Of a stretch of DNA of 42,628 bases, positions 32,001-42,416 are shown piece after piece. The position numbers and the translations under genes were made by a program. Positions within the stretch are counted from its first letter, which is position 1. The number at the start of each line of letters is the position of its first letter. The notes beneath the pieces were generated by a model. The model saw only the letters and a program-made list of their open reading frames with translations. It was not told where the DNA came from and searched no databases. Origin of the DNA: Scenedesmus sp. ARA3 (Eukaryota; Chlorophyta; Chlorophyceae; Sphaeropleales; Scenedesmaceae); assembly GCA_004335835.1 (NCBI GenBank), contig RWJK01001761.1, positions 15,996 to 58,623 of the forward strand, given 5' to 3'.

Positions 32001-32432
32001 TGCCTGCAAGTTGCATGTTGTTGATGGCGTGGATGTAAGCAGCGTGGAGTATGTGGCAGTTGGTGAAGCACTACCACTGCAGGATCCTTGCAATGCTGCA
32101 GCAGAGTCTGTTGGGGGTTGAGGTGCCTCAATAGACAAAAACCCTGATACAAAGCTCAGCTGTTGCAACACTGGTCTGCTGTGTTTTGGGCCAAACGTGC
32201 TGGAGCCAGTACACCTGCTGCTGCTCAGGTACTCACCCTTGGCTCGCACAGGAGGCACTGGCCGAGCTGACTGACGAAATGGAGCCCTGTAACCAGTACA
32301 GCGGGGTGCAATGAGCCTCTGTGCAGCTTCGCCACAAACCTGCAAATGTGCTGTCGTGTGTGAACGCAACGCTCGTCACCTGGCGTGGTGATGGACGCGG
32401 CCCCTGGCTAAGAGCGAGCTCTGCAGCAACAT
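29007..32432 (-). CDS. Plastid lipid-associated protein (PAP/fibrillin domain) with LEA-like repeat region
   Basis: Exons in transcript order: 32432-32380, 32286-32237, 32003-31121, 30535-30433, 30080-29829, 29671-29474, 29198-29007; they close to 576 aa. The first about 35 residues (MLLQSSLLARGRVHHHAR and on, rich in Arg/Ser/Pro) are a typical chloroplast transit peptide built from three exons. Residues about 36-328 are low complexity: three copies of SPAVQxANxMxxQQQ, then Ala-rich amphipathic sequence with a 22-residue period (AATAVGAAAGTAA units). Residues about 330-576 match the PAP/fibrillin fold: LKVKILAAVASLDRGLAAN, KLAGTWRLVYSSGFNGGS, GQVYQVIDADK, LDNVVELLL, LRHTYEV and the C-terminal YLDASMRITRGDRGELRIYLRD. 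Fibrillins coat plastoglobules and thylakoids and bind lipophilic molecules. The repeat region may add lipid-surface binding, by analogy with 11-mer proteins. It is followed head-to-tail, 229 bp upstream, by CTU2. Confidence 0.9.
30529..30890 (-). repeat. Four degenerate copies of the exon 4 start of gene 8
   Basis: The 5' edge of exon 4 (true acceptor before 30535, GACATGACGCTGACTCAGG in transcript sense) recurs in the upstream intron at about 30652, 30742 and 30867, spacings 123, 90 and 125. The first copy also repeats the Asp-Phe-Asp-Glu-Glu codons; the last has several changes. Only the most downstream copy continues into fibrillin-domain sequence. Confidence 0.9.
31270..31465 (-). repeat. 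66-bp coding repeats (22-residue period) in gene 8
   Basis: About three degenerate 66-base units encode Ala/Gly/Thr-rich segments that differ mainly at the charged positions (TAEATVQG, AAEASVKG). Twenty-two residues equals two 11-mers, the period seen in LEA group 3, synuclein-like and apolipoprotein-like amphipathic helices. Confidence 0.8.
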
Positions 32433-32661
32433 CTTCTCAGTCAACAGACTACAGATCGCAGACAGAGAACGGCTAGATGCGTCGTAGGTGTGTCGGAGCA
32501 GGGGACGTAGATGAACTGCTTTCGAGGTTGGTGCTGCAGCTACGTGATACCTGTACACAAATACCACGCAACGATCTTGATCACATGGCAAAGCACGCTG
32601 TAGCAACCTTGTTACACCAGGTCGCACTAGTGGTGTCATCACAGTCACACCACTACTGTGA
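32433..32661 (-). promoter_or_regulatory. Short spacer: end of CTU2 transcript and promoter of gene 8
   Basis: Only 229 bases separate the CTU2 stop (32662) from the gene 8 start (32432) on the same strand. A minus-strand TGTAA (TTACA at 32612-32616) lies 46 bases after the CTU2 stop and is a fair poly(A) signal candidate. The gene 8 promoter must then be compact or lie within CTU2 sequence. Confidence 0.45.
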
Positions 32662-33698
32662 CTAGTCATCCTCCAGCAGCATACCAGGCGGCAACAGCTG
32701 CCTCAACCGCTGCATTCGAGCATCCAACGACGTATCTACTGCGCTGCTGGCCTCAGGCTGCACCTCAACCTTGTACAGCAGCTGGCGGTTGCACGTGTAG
32801 CACAGCTGCCTGCTGTGAGCACCTGTCAGGCCTGCCAGCAGCAGCCGATCACGTGCTGCTGCATCTGCCACAGCTCCGCTGTCTTCTGCTGCGGCAGCTG
32901 CAGCAGCTGCTGATGCTGGTAGAGGCGCCCTGCACACAGAGCACAGTAGCCACTGCTGCTGGCCGCCGCCCTCCGGCTTTGCCTGGGCTTGCGGCTGCTG
33001 CTGCTGCTGCTGCTTCTTTGCTGACTGCCTGGCAGCTGATGACTGCATCTCAGCAGCTCCTGGAACTGCCGCCAGCGCATTGAACCCAAAAGGCTGCAGG
33101 TGCGACGCTGTGCGCAGGATGGTGTAGATGGATGCAGGCACGCTGCCCTGCATGTCTGCAATGAAGCGGTCTGCCAGCTGATTCACACTCGCTGCACCAT
33201 GGGCGCTGCTGCCCCTGCCTGCACTGCCGCTGCCGCCTTGCCGTGGCTGCCCCATCTGCCGGTCACTCCATGCGATGCCCTTGTAGGTGCACAGCGCTGC
33301 TAGCTCCTTTAGTGTCACTTCACGCAGCGGCCGCAGCACTGCAGGACCCCCCTGCTGCAGCAGCCTGGCATCCAGCAGCTGAATGTCAGCTGGCACAGAG
33401 AAGCCCCGCCCTTTGGCTGCTTCTGCGATTATGTTTGCTGCAGTCCTGCAAGCACACTCGCCCCGCAGCATGCGGCTGCAGCCCAGTGCAGCTGCAGCAC
33501 GCAGCAGTAGCGAGTCCTGCAAGTGAGCCGCCAAGTCCTCCCTGCCAGTGGTGTCTGACACAGCGCCTAGCAGCTCCTGCAGCTGCTGCTGCCACTGCTG
33601 ACGCCATTGCTGTTGCTGCTGCTGCTGGCTGGTCCCCTGCTGCTCAGCTACTGAGAGGTGTGCAGCCTGCAGCTGCACCTGCAGCTGCTCAACGCCTG

Positions 33699-33729
<31 letters not shown>

Positions 33730-34422
33730 CTGCAGCAGCTGCAGCAGCTGCGCCTGATCCGCAAACACGTCATGCAGCTGCAGCACCAGCAGCTGCTCAG
33801 CAAAGCCTGCTGCTGCCGCAGCTGCCTGCAGCTGCTGCAGGCGCTGCTGTGCCTGCTCTGCTGGCACACCCCAGGCTGCGCTGCAATCAACGTGCAGCAC
33901 AGCCAGCCGGAATGGCACCTTGCCCCGCTCTGGCCTGCTGCTGTGGGCGCTCTGCATAGCGATTGTGCACCACAGCAGAGCCATAGAGGCTGCACTGCCT
34001 GACACAGCAAGCAGCACACTGTCGCCTGTTGCTATGAGGCCTTGGCCCTTTGTGGCGTAGCGGAACTTGGCAATGACACCTGCCTCGATGCATGCGTTGC
34101 AGTAAGGCTCGTGCTGCCGGATGAGTGCCACTGCAGGAGCTGCCTTGCATTTCATGCATGTGCCTAGGCTGCCAGGCTGCTGTTGCTGCTGCTGCTCCTC
34201 GGCTGGCGCGGCAGTGCTGGTAGCAGCCTGCCTGCGCGCCCAACTGCCAAAGCTGCCCTGCTGTTGCTGCTGCTGGCATCCAGTGCTAGTAGAGCATCCA
34301 TCAGCGTTGGAGCAAGTTTTGGTCGTGCTGGTGCCATTGCATGATGTGTTGCTGCAGCTGCTGGCGGGCAGCTGCTTCTCGCTCAACAGCTCGTCGTCGT
34401 CAAAAGCACCACAGCCACTCAT
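32662..34422 (-). CDS. CTU2: Cytoplasmic tRNA 2-thiolation protein 2 (CTU2/NCS2 family)
   Basis: A single uninterrupted frame of 586 aa from ATG at 34422 to TAG at 32662. With CTU1/NCS6 this family thiolates the wobble uridine (mcm5s2U34) of Lys, Glu and Gln tRNAs in the cytosol, taking sulfur from the URM1 pathway. Visible marks: N-terminal CMKCK (C89, C92) paired with CNAC (C108, C111), then IAKFRYATKG. A degenerate PP-loop, LLAVSGSAASMALL (141-146), follows, as in the non-catalytic-looking NCS2 partner. Later come GRGFSVPADIQLLD, LREVTLKELAALCTYKGI, and a C-terminal cysteine pair set, CSVC (494-497) and CYTCNRQLLYKV (541-544). Long polyQ insertions separate the conserved blocks and make it longer than most plant homologues. 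It is intronless in an otherwise intron-rich neighbourhood and divergent from EMC1. Confidence 0.93.
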
Positions 34423-34744
34423 GGTTAATCTTCCAAACAGAAAGGTTCAGTGCTGATGTCTGGCTATCCAGGCTGCTGTGCTTTTTTTGCAGACAAGACA
34501 CACAGCAGAACCGCCAGAACGTCACATGTTAACAGCGGTTTGCACCGTGCATCTGATCACATCCGATCCATACAAGGCATCTCTCTGCTTGTTTCTGCAT
34601 TAATCGTCTGCGTCTGTGTTGGGGCAGGCTCTTGTGCTCGCACATTACTGGACCCAGCTTACCACGTACACAACCGAAGCTCAGGAGTCTTCTGTTCAGT
34701 CATCAACGACCTGATGATGCGTTTCTAACCTTTTTGGTCAGATC
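34423..34744. promoter_or_regulatory. Divergent promoter region CTU2/EMC1
   Basis: 322 bases between the start codons of two divergent housekeeping-type genes, so a shared bidirectional promoter is likely. No TATA box is obvious. The stretch around 34480-34500 has a pyrimidine-rich TGCTTTTTTTGC string. No coding exon is supported. Confidence 0.5.
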
Positions 34745-37700
34745 ATGCTTCAGCAACGTGGATCCTGCTCAGCACCAACAATGCAAGTACAAGCGCTGCT
34801 CCTGCTACTGCTGTTGGCCCCTGCTTGGGCCATTTTTGAGGATCAGGCAGGCACTTACGACTGGTACAAACAGTACGTTGGCAGGCCTACAACAGTAGCA
34901 TTCCTACCTGGCAAAGAGCGGGTATTCCTTTCCACACAGCAGAACCTGCTGGCCTCCCTGCACACAAAGGCAGGCAGTGTTGCATGGCGCCGCAAGTACA
35001 CAGAGCAGGACCCGCTTGAGAAAGCAGTGGCACTGCAGAAGCCAGCGCTGCTGCTAGCTGCCAGTAAAGGCGGCAAGTATGTGCGTGCCTGGGATGCACT
35101 TGAGGGAGGGTTCAAGTGGGAGGTAGTCATGTTTGACGGCACGCCAGCTGTGCCTGGCGCATCTTGTGACATCGCAACAGTGGAGCTTGGGGATGGCAAA
35201 GGATCTGCTGTTGCTGCTGTGGCAAGCGACACGCTCAAGGTGAGATCTGATTTGATCAAGTTGCAAAGGAGATGTGAGACTGCAACAGCACGATCAGCAG
35301 CCGCGCACAGTTTGCAGGAAACCTGTGCAAGAGACACGGTATCAGTGAACTGTGTCAAATTTGCCGTGCTCAACACAGCAGTGCGATCGTCAGCGCCTGC
35401 AGTGCTGTTGCCCCAGCTTGCAGGACAGGAGGCTCAATGAGGTGGATGTATTCCCACAGCTGCCTGACAGCTGTGCATGCTGACGCTGCCCTGCTGCGCT
35501 GCCTCTGCTGCGCTGTGTCCCTGCTGTGTTGCAGCTGCTTGGCGCGTCCAAGGGTGACGAGCTGTGGTCAGCAAGCTTGGAGCAGGCCAGCCATGCTACT
35601 AGGAGGCTGCTGCTGACAGGTGCAGCAGTTGGCACCGTCAGCCTGGTGGCATACACGCCAGGGTGAGCTGGCAGGGACGCAGCCGCAGCGCTGTGTGCAG
35701 CATTGTCTGCCTGATAGCTAGAAAAAACCGTTGCGTAAACCATGGTAGTGTGCTGTTAGTGGCACAGGAAGGCAGTAGCATGCTGCTACGCAGCACACAC
35801 ATGAGTGCAAACACAGCTGCAGCTGCAACCAGCAGCAGCAGAGCAGCTTGATGAGTTGTGTGGCTCCAGTACGCCCCGGCGTGTTGGCGCGTCAGCGCTC
35901 ACATGGTGTGCCGCCCCTGTTATGTTTTAACGTGCAGGTCCGCGGACGTGCATGTGCTCAGTGTTGCAGCAGCTGATGGCAGCTACCAGGACACTGAGCG
36001 CATCACAGCAGCAGCACCACTTGGAGATGTTGCTGCTGTCAGCGGTGCTGCGGTGGCAGTGATCAGCGAAGATGGGCAGCAGCTGTGCACTCTCAACCTC
36101 GCCGGTAGGTGCACTGCAACATAGTTGACCTCTGGGATGCGCAGAGCTGCAGCACCGTGTAGACTGGCAGTGTTGCAGGCCATGCCACGATGTGCATTGG
36201 TGCTGACATAGGTCAGCAAATGCGCCCACGCTGGCTTGCAGGAGCTGTTGTGCTACAAAACAAAGACATGCTTGCATAGTGCAGTCGTACAACAAGTGTT
36301 GCAGGGTGGAGCCTTGCACTAAATGACGGTTCTGACCATGCTGCTCTTGTGGCTGCCGTTGATGCTGCTGCTGCTGCAGGCGGCGTGCCGCAGGATGGCA
36401 TGTCATGTGTGCCCCTGCAGGAGCTGGCTCCAGCCCTGGCTGCTGCTGGCAGGCTGCAGCTGGCAGCGGCTGGCGCTGGCGCCTTCGCACTGTCGTCACC
36501 TGGCACTGCCGGTGAGCAGCAGCAACATGTAGCAACTGCTTACTGAAATGCAGGTGGGCAGACCGCCTGCTACTGTTTGTAGGCTGATCATCACCAGTAC
36601 ATCGTGTACCACTGCGCCTTTGTAGCAGGTACCTGCAAATGCCTGTGGCTTTCGCAGGACATCACGCGTCAACCCTTGATTGATCCTGCTGTCTTGCTGC
36701 TTACTGCCAAACACGCATCTGCTGTCCTGCAGGCGTTGCAATCGTGTCTGCTGACGGCTCTGTTGCCAGCTTCCCTGCGGCAGCTGCTGCATCACTGGCA
36801 GCAGCGACAGCAGCCAGCGAAGGCAGCCCTGCAGCATCCCTGGTAGCTCTGGCTGCCTCCAGCCCTGACGCCAGCAGCGTCATCGTGCAGCTGCTTGACA
36901 CAGCGTCAGGAGACATCGTAGAGAGGGCCAATGTAGCGTTGCCAGCAGCAGCACATCCTACCTCAGGTCCCGCTCCGCGCGTTGTAGCAGCATGGCTGGA
37001 CGCTAGCAAGCGCAAGGGCGCTGCTGCTGCAGGCGGCAGCGTCCTGCAGGGCTGCAGGCTGCTGCTGCTGTGGTCCGATGACCAGATCACACTCGTATCA
37101 GGCGGTGAAGTCTCCTGGACAAGGGAGGAAGCGTTGGCCTCAGGCACCAGCAACCTCTTCATCGACCTGCCAGCAGCGCGCAGAGCAGCAGCAGCAGCAG
37201 CGGATGCTGCAGGAAGCTCTCCGCAGGCGTCTGCTGCGTCTGCCGGGCTGCTGGGGCTGCTGCGCGACAATGAGAAGCTCAAGCGCTGGGTGCGGCTGCA
37301 GGTGCTGAGCGTGCTGGTGCAGTTCAAGCTGAGCAGCGTGCAGGAGCAGGAGGAGTTCCTGACGCTGCGGCAGGCGTTGAGGTGGGTGGCAGGACGCCGC
37401 AGCACTGTGTTGGCGAATGATGGGCGTGCTAGCCGCACCACAGCCATCTGCAGTGTGCCTATGCAATTCGACGTACAGCGCGCAGACTGCTCGTAGCTGG
37501 CCATTGGTGGTCAAGCACCCGCTACAGCCCGCACTGCTATTGTTCACCTCCTGCATCATACCTCCTCATGCTGCCGCCTGCCCCTGCTGCCCCTGCCTGG
37601 CTGTGCCTGCCCTCCCCTTATAGCGACAACAACCTGCCCTTCCGTGACACCAGTGGCTTCCGCAAGCTCATCGTGCTGCTCACCAGCAGCGGCAAAGCCT

Positions 37701-39789
37701 TCGGCCTGCACTCGGGCGACGGCCGCATCCTGTGGACCTCCACAGCGCCTGCGGCAGCAGCAGCTGGCAGCAGCGGTGCCAAGCAGCATCTGCGTGTGTG
37801 GAGGCGCTTCCATGACCTGACACATGCGCCGCAGCTGGCTGTGATCAGTGCTGGTGGGGAGGGAGGCAGCTCTTCGCTGCTGGTGCTGAATGGGCACACT
37901 GGGGAGGTGCTGCAGGAGCAGCAGCTGCCATACGCAGTCAACAAGGTGGGTGCGGTTGGCGCTGTTGTGCTGTGTTTTGCTGGAACACATGTGACGTGCT
38001 TTGTGTATGACCTGCACTTGCGCAGAATGCACTGCAGGCGCACACACTTGTTGAAAGCAAACGGTTGAAGACTGCAGCACAGTTGCTTGTTGTGTAAGAC
38101 TGGACTGCTGCCTTAGTGGCTGGGGCGTCCTGGTCTCTCCTGCTGCCGTGGACGCTTTGGTAACGTATTCTCTGTGGAAGCACCGCTTTCCTGCGAGGCT
38201 TGGACACGCCCGATGCTGCTGCCGCCACTGCTGCTGCAGGTCATCCCTCAGCCGCAGCCAGTGCATGATGGCGCAGCAGACCAGTTCCTCTTCCTGCTGG
38301 TGGAGCCCCTGCCAGCCAGCAGCAGCACAGACACACAGCCCCTGCCAAAAGTACACCTGCTGCCCGACTCTGCCAGCACACAGCAGCACCTAGCCAAGAG
38401 CAGCGGCAACCTCTTCTTCTGGCTGCTGCAGCAGGCACCGGCTGCAGATAGCTCAAGTGCCAAAGAGACTGTGCTGCATGGCTTTGGGTTTGAGGCAAAT
38501 GCTGTGCCTGATGCCGGCAGTGGGCTGCTGCCAGTGGTGCCTGCCTGGCAGGTGGCACTGCCTGGTGCGCTGCTGGGCCTGGCTGCAAAGGACGCCACGG
38601 AGCCGGTGCACTCATACGTCAAGGTGAGGACGCAAGGCACAATGTGATTTCCAGGAAGATGGGCAGTTGCTTGTGTGTCTTGCGTGCTAGCCTGCAGGTT
38701 AGGCGCAGCCAGGGCATCGAACATGCAAGGTGGCTGAGCAACTTCCTGTGGACATGAAAGTTGGCATGCAGGCACGTTCCTTGCAGGCATGTCCACTTGC
38801 GCATGCTTCATGGCACCACTCAATTGCTCTGCCCGTGCTGCTCAAGCCCTCGAGCCCACCTCACATGCTTTTCTGGTGTATGTTCCGCCTTTGACAGGTG
38901 CTGGGTGACCGCAGCCTCAAGTACAACTACCTCAACCCCAACCTGCTGTTCGTGGCAACTGGCACGTCCCCAGCTGGCACAGCAGACGTGCCTGCGGAGC
39001 AGCAGCAGGTGTCGGTGACGCTGCTCAACACGGTGACTGGCGGCGTGCTGCACCAGCAGCTGCACAGCGGCTGTGCCGGCCCTGTGCATGCCGTGGTGTC
39101 CCAGAACTGGGTGGTGTATGCCCTCAGAGATGTCGTGGCCCTGAGGCAGCAGGTGAGGCACAGGGATGGTGTGCGGGGTGCGGGTTTGGCTTCAACTGGT
39201 GCTGTGCAAGTCCAGTCCAGCAAGCTGTTTACTGTTAGCACAGCAAGGAGCAGCCCAACACACAGCTCAGCTGCAGCCAACTCTGCTTTTCGTGTGGTGG
39301 TTTCAGCAGCCGGTGCATCACTGCTCCTGCTCCTGCTCCTGCTGCTGCTGCTGCTGTACAGGCCACTGTCATTGAGCTGTATGATGCCAGCCACCACGAC
39401 CTGTCCATTGCCTCCATCCTGATGGGCCGCACCAAGCACAGCGCAGCGCTCAGCAGCTACAGCAGCCCACCACTGGAGGTGCTGAGCCAGAGCTTCTACC
39501 TGCAGCACAGCCTGACAGGCATGGCCGTCAGCCAGACCAAGCAGGGCATCACAACAAAGCAGCTGCTGGTGAACACCATCAGCGACCAGGTGTGTGGCAC
39601 GATTAGGGGCCTGGCAAGCAGCGCAGTTGGCAGGCAAGCGGTTCTACTACAATCAAACAGCAGGATGGTTTGTATTGCGTGCATCGCAGTATCCTGATGA
39701 GTGCTGCTTACTGCTTTTGCCTGCCACACTGTTCCTGCCACCTGGTGTATGCATCACCACACCCCCTCATTGCGGCAACCATTTTCATA

Positions 39790-39835
<46 letters not shown>

Positions 39836-40627
39836 AGGTGTTTGCGCTGGACAAGCGCTACCTGGACCCGCGGCGGCCGCTGCGGGCCAAGGTGACCCCC
39901 GAGGAGGCTGAGGAGCGGCTGCTGCCCTACAGCGAGCTGGTGGTGTTCAGCCCGCTGCAGTACCCCACGCTGGACAAGCAGGTGCGGCAGCCAGCAGCGC
40001 AGCAGGGCGGCGGCTTTGTGGCTATGTCAAGCAGGCGGCGAATGTGACATCTATATGTGGCCAGCAGCATGCTGTAGATGCAAATTAGTAGTGCAAGGTG
40101 TGCATTGGCATGCTGTGAGTGGCACCTGTGGGGCAGAGGCAGTCAGCAAAAGCAAGCACGCTGCAGTGATCAGCAGTGCGCCGGCAGCTGCAAGAGCCCA
40201 TCGTATGGTTGTGCAGCGCAGCAGCGCAGTGCAGCAGCACTGAAACGATGCGGCTGGACATGCTGTGCAGCATGCATGTAGCAGCTGCTGCAAGGCAGAT
40301 CTCGCAGTGCTGGGTCATGGTGCTGCTCCTGTGCTTTCCACTAACGATTCTGCCTGCGCTGTGCTGCTGCTGTCGCCATTTCTGCTGCAGGTGCTTGGGC
40401 TGCGCGCTGTCAGCGTGTCCCCTACTGTGCTGGAGTCCACCACGCTGGTGCTGGCCTACGGCGCCGACCTGTTCTTCAGCCGCATCAGCCCTGCGCTGCA
40501 CTTCGATTCGCTGCAGTCTGACTTCAGCTATGGGCTGCTGGTGGTGGCGCTGCTGACGCTGGCCATCGGCACGTGGTTTGCGGGATACAGCAGCCAGCAG
40601 GCCATGCTGAAGGCCAAGTGGCAGTAG
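34745..40627 (+). CDS. EMC1: ER membrane protein complex subunit 1
   Basis: Exons: 34745-35239, 35535-35662, 35938-36104, 36380-36511, 36733-37381, 37624-37945, 38240-38623, 38898-39152, 39362-39589, 39838-39981, 40391-40627. All phases agree and give 1046 aa, close to the family length. EMC inserts tail-anchored and multipass proteins into the ER membrane; EMC1 is its large lumenal scaffold with one C-terminal membrane helix. A signal peptide (MQVQALLLLLLLAPAWA) precedes IFEDQAGTYDW and a PQQ/beta-propeller-like lumenal region. WTREEALASG, FRKLIVLLTSSGKAFGLHSG, VLGDRSLKYNYLNPNLLFVA and NWVVYALRD are typical blocks. The C-terminal domain has VFALDKRYLDPRRP and SVSPTVLESTTLVLAYGADL, and a membrane helix at about 1016-1034 precedes a short basic tail. 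The in-frame ATG at 34781 would start directly at the signal peptide and is an alternative start. Confidence 0.95.
39793..39837 (+). repeat. (CTG)14 array forming the end of EMC1 intron 9
   Basis: Fourteen CTG triplets run directly into the CAG acceptor before exon 10 at 39838. It is the longest of several CTG arrays that occupy the polypyrimidine-tract position upstream of acceptors in this window (for example before 6764, 7673, 36380 and 38240). Confidence 0.95.
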
Positions 40628-41160
40628 CAGGAGGACCAGACAGTGCATGCGGTCGCTGTAGCGGCGTGTGTGTGTTCACGCATTCGCTTTGAGTTGGGCT
40701 GTTGGTAGGGGAATAGCGCAGGTTGTTGGGTACAAGGTAGAGGGTAAGCAGCTGCTGCTGCGTCATAGTGTGGTTTTGAGCATGGCTTGAGGGTGAAACG
40801 GGCTTTTTGTGAGCTGTGCACCTCTGCTTTGTACAGCCTGCTGCTCCTAATTGTTTTGGCTGCTGGCTGCTGCGTCAACCACTGCTCTGTGCAATGTACG
40901 ACAGCTGCTGTGATGCCGACGGCTGCAGCTGCTTCTGGTGCGTGCATATGGTAAACTTCACATTGTTGACAGGCCGCTCTTGTGTTGGCATGAGTTGGGC
41001 AGCAGATCGGATGCGGTGCTGGATAGCTCTGCTGTCGCGAGCCAGCAAGCGTACTGCTTTCTTGTCGTGCCATCTGCGGCTTCGGGCATGTTTGTATTAA
41101 CTTATTTTGGTTCGTTTCATATCGTTTCTGTGCTGATGGACGAGTAGTATGTGTTAGCAG
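40628..41160. other. Intergenic: 3' flank of EMC1 and upstream of gene 11
   Basis: No exon was assigned and no TGTAA was found on the plus strand. Close to 41160 the string TGTGTTAGCAG is a plausible splice acceptor for the next gene, whose first exon may therefore lie here unrecognised. Confidence 0.45.
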
Positions 41161-41791
41161 AGCGTTACGGTGTCATTCCGGAGTACACTGAACTTGGCTA
41201 GCACAAAGGCAGCAGACGTACTCAAGGGCCTCCAGAAGCTGCAACGCTATCTCGTGGCAACTGCTTTTACTATTTGCAACCAGTATTCTGACAACCAGTG
41301 CTGCATTCGTGGCCTTCTTTGCCATCATGGAACTCATGGTGCCTGTGACTCTGGCACTCGTGCTGGCGACATACATGGCTGCTTTTACGGCTTTCATCAA
41401 GACCAGCAACAAGCTCGCTCGGGGCTCCTGGGCAGCGGACAAACCAGTGAAAGTGAACATTTGGTGCTGCTGCTTCGAGCTCACCTTGTCTTCAAGCTAC
41501 TATGGGCTGGCGTGGCTGCCCCTGTTCGTCTACCTATACATTATTGCAGCTGTGGCACTAGTGCGCCGCTGTGGTAGGATTGCAGGACGCACGCTGGTGA
41601 CACTACGAAAGGTGGCATCCCGCGCATTCCCCAGGGCGAAGGCAACAGCGACTGGCAACAAGAAGAAGGCTATCAAGTACGTCTACAGCGTCGTCAACTC
41701 CACCAAGGCGCTTCAGCAGCAGCTCGCAGCCTTAAAGATGTACATCTCCAGCTCAGTAGCAGCATGCTTAGACATCCTTCGCCTTTCATAA
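41161..41791 (+). CDS. Small membrane protein, unknown function; apparent frameshift near 41265
   Basis: Not recognised. Two adjacent frames look coding. From 41161 one frame reads helix-like sequence (STLNLASTKAADVLKGLQ, then KLQRYLVATA). From about 41268 the next frame continues with hydrophobic sequence to TAA at 41789 (LFATSILTTSAAFVAFFAI, MELMVPVTLALVLATYMAAF, WLPLFVYLYIIAAVALV), then a basic segment and a helical tail. A switch of one base around the T-run at 41264-41267 would join them into about 210 residues with two or three membrane segments; the overlap is too short for an intron. Either the sequence has an indel, the gene is broken, or the true start is the in-frame ATG at 41327 (154 aa). 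No ATG opens the first frame, so an upstream exon ending before the AG at 41160 is likely. Confidence 0.5.
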
Positions 41792-41811
41792 CATGCGTAA
41801 CAGCTTAATAA

Positions 41812-42246
41812 ATGGCAATCGACGTTCAGTCCAGGCGTCTGGCTGACGCGGGAGTCCCTAGTACTGCTCGCCAGTACCATCAGTTGATGTTCCAGGCTAC
41901 AGCAGTAGCAGCATTGCAGGCCCAGCAACGGCTCCACAAACCAGCAGCTGATAGCGCAGCATGCAAAATATGTTATTCGAAAGATTCCAATGCTAAATAT
42001 TGTGTCCTCTTGCTGCGCAGGTCTGTCAGTGCAGTGTCCAAGGCCACCAACGCCACACCTGCTGCATCAACACCATCCGCTGCCAAGCCTAAGCCCCACA
42101 CCAAGAAGAGCAACAAGCCCAGCGCTTCCTGCAGCAAGTTTGCCAGGTGTGTGAGCTGCTGCTTATGCAGCCTGCCAGGTGACAGCAAACACCACAGACC
42201 AAAGCCAACAGATGCCCGACAGCTGGCTGACAAGGCAGTGCATTGA
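41812..42246 (+). CDS. Weakly supported small ORF, Lys/Ser/Cys-rich
   Basis: A 144-codon frame starts at ATG 41812, 20 bases after the stop of the previous gene. It may be part of a gene with an intron: the stretch at about 41960-42019 is AT-rich and ends in a pyrimidine-rich string plus GCGCAG, which looks like an intron end rather than coding sequence. The part after 42020 is rich in Ala, Lys, Pro and Ser, with a cysteine cluster (CVSCCLCS). No domain is recognised, and it could instead be the 3' untranslated region of the preceding gene. Confidence 0.25.
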   Translation: MAIDVQSRRLADAGVPSTARQYHQLMFQATAVAALQAQQRLHKPAADSAACKICYSKDSNAKYCVLLLRRSVSAVSKATNATPAASTPSAAKPKPHTKKSNKPSASCSKFARCVSCCLCSLPGDSKHHRPKPTDARQLADKAVH

Positions 42247-42397
42247 TGCTTGAGTGCCAGCTCAGTTACTGTTACTTTGTTACAATGCAAGTATACCACC
42301 ACACGCAGCTTTATGCACAGTGCACAAATTTGTAGCTGTACTTGCAGCTGCAGTTTTGGTTGCACATTGTGCAGTCTGCTTGCACTGCTGCCTGTCA

Positions 42398-42402
42398 TGT
42401 AA
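42398..42402 (+). terminator. Possible TGTAA poly(A) signal
   Basis: TGTAA about 150 bases after the stop at 42246 and 600 bases after the stop at 41791; it could serve either. It lies 15 bases before the ATG of the partial frame at the window edge, so one of the two assignments is probably wrong. Confidence 0.3.
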
Positions 42403-42416
42403 CAACAGCAATCAGC

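Noticed and set aside
31124..32038. 304-codon plus-strand open frame
   Set aside because: Antisense of the Ala-rich repeat exon of the fibrillin gene; the apparent Ala/Cys repeats simply mirror that repeat.
32345..32369. Longer exon 2 of the fibrillin gene beginning at the ATTTGCAG acceptor
   Set aside because: It would need a phase-0 first exon, but the only good leader exon ends in phase 2. The acceptor before 32286 fits phase and gives a clean transit peptide.
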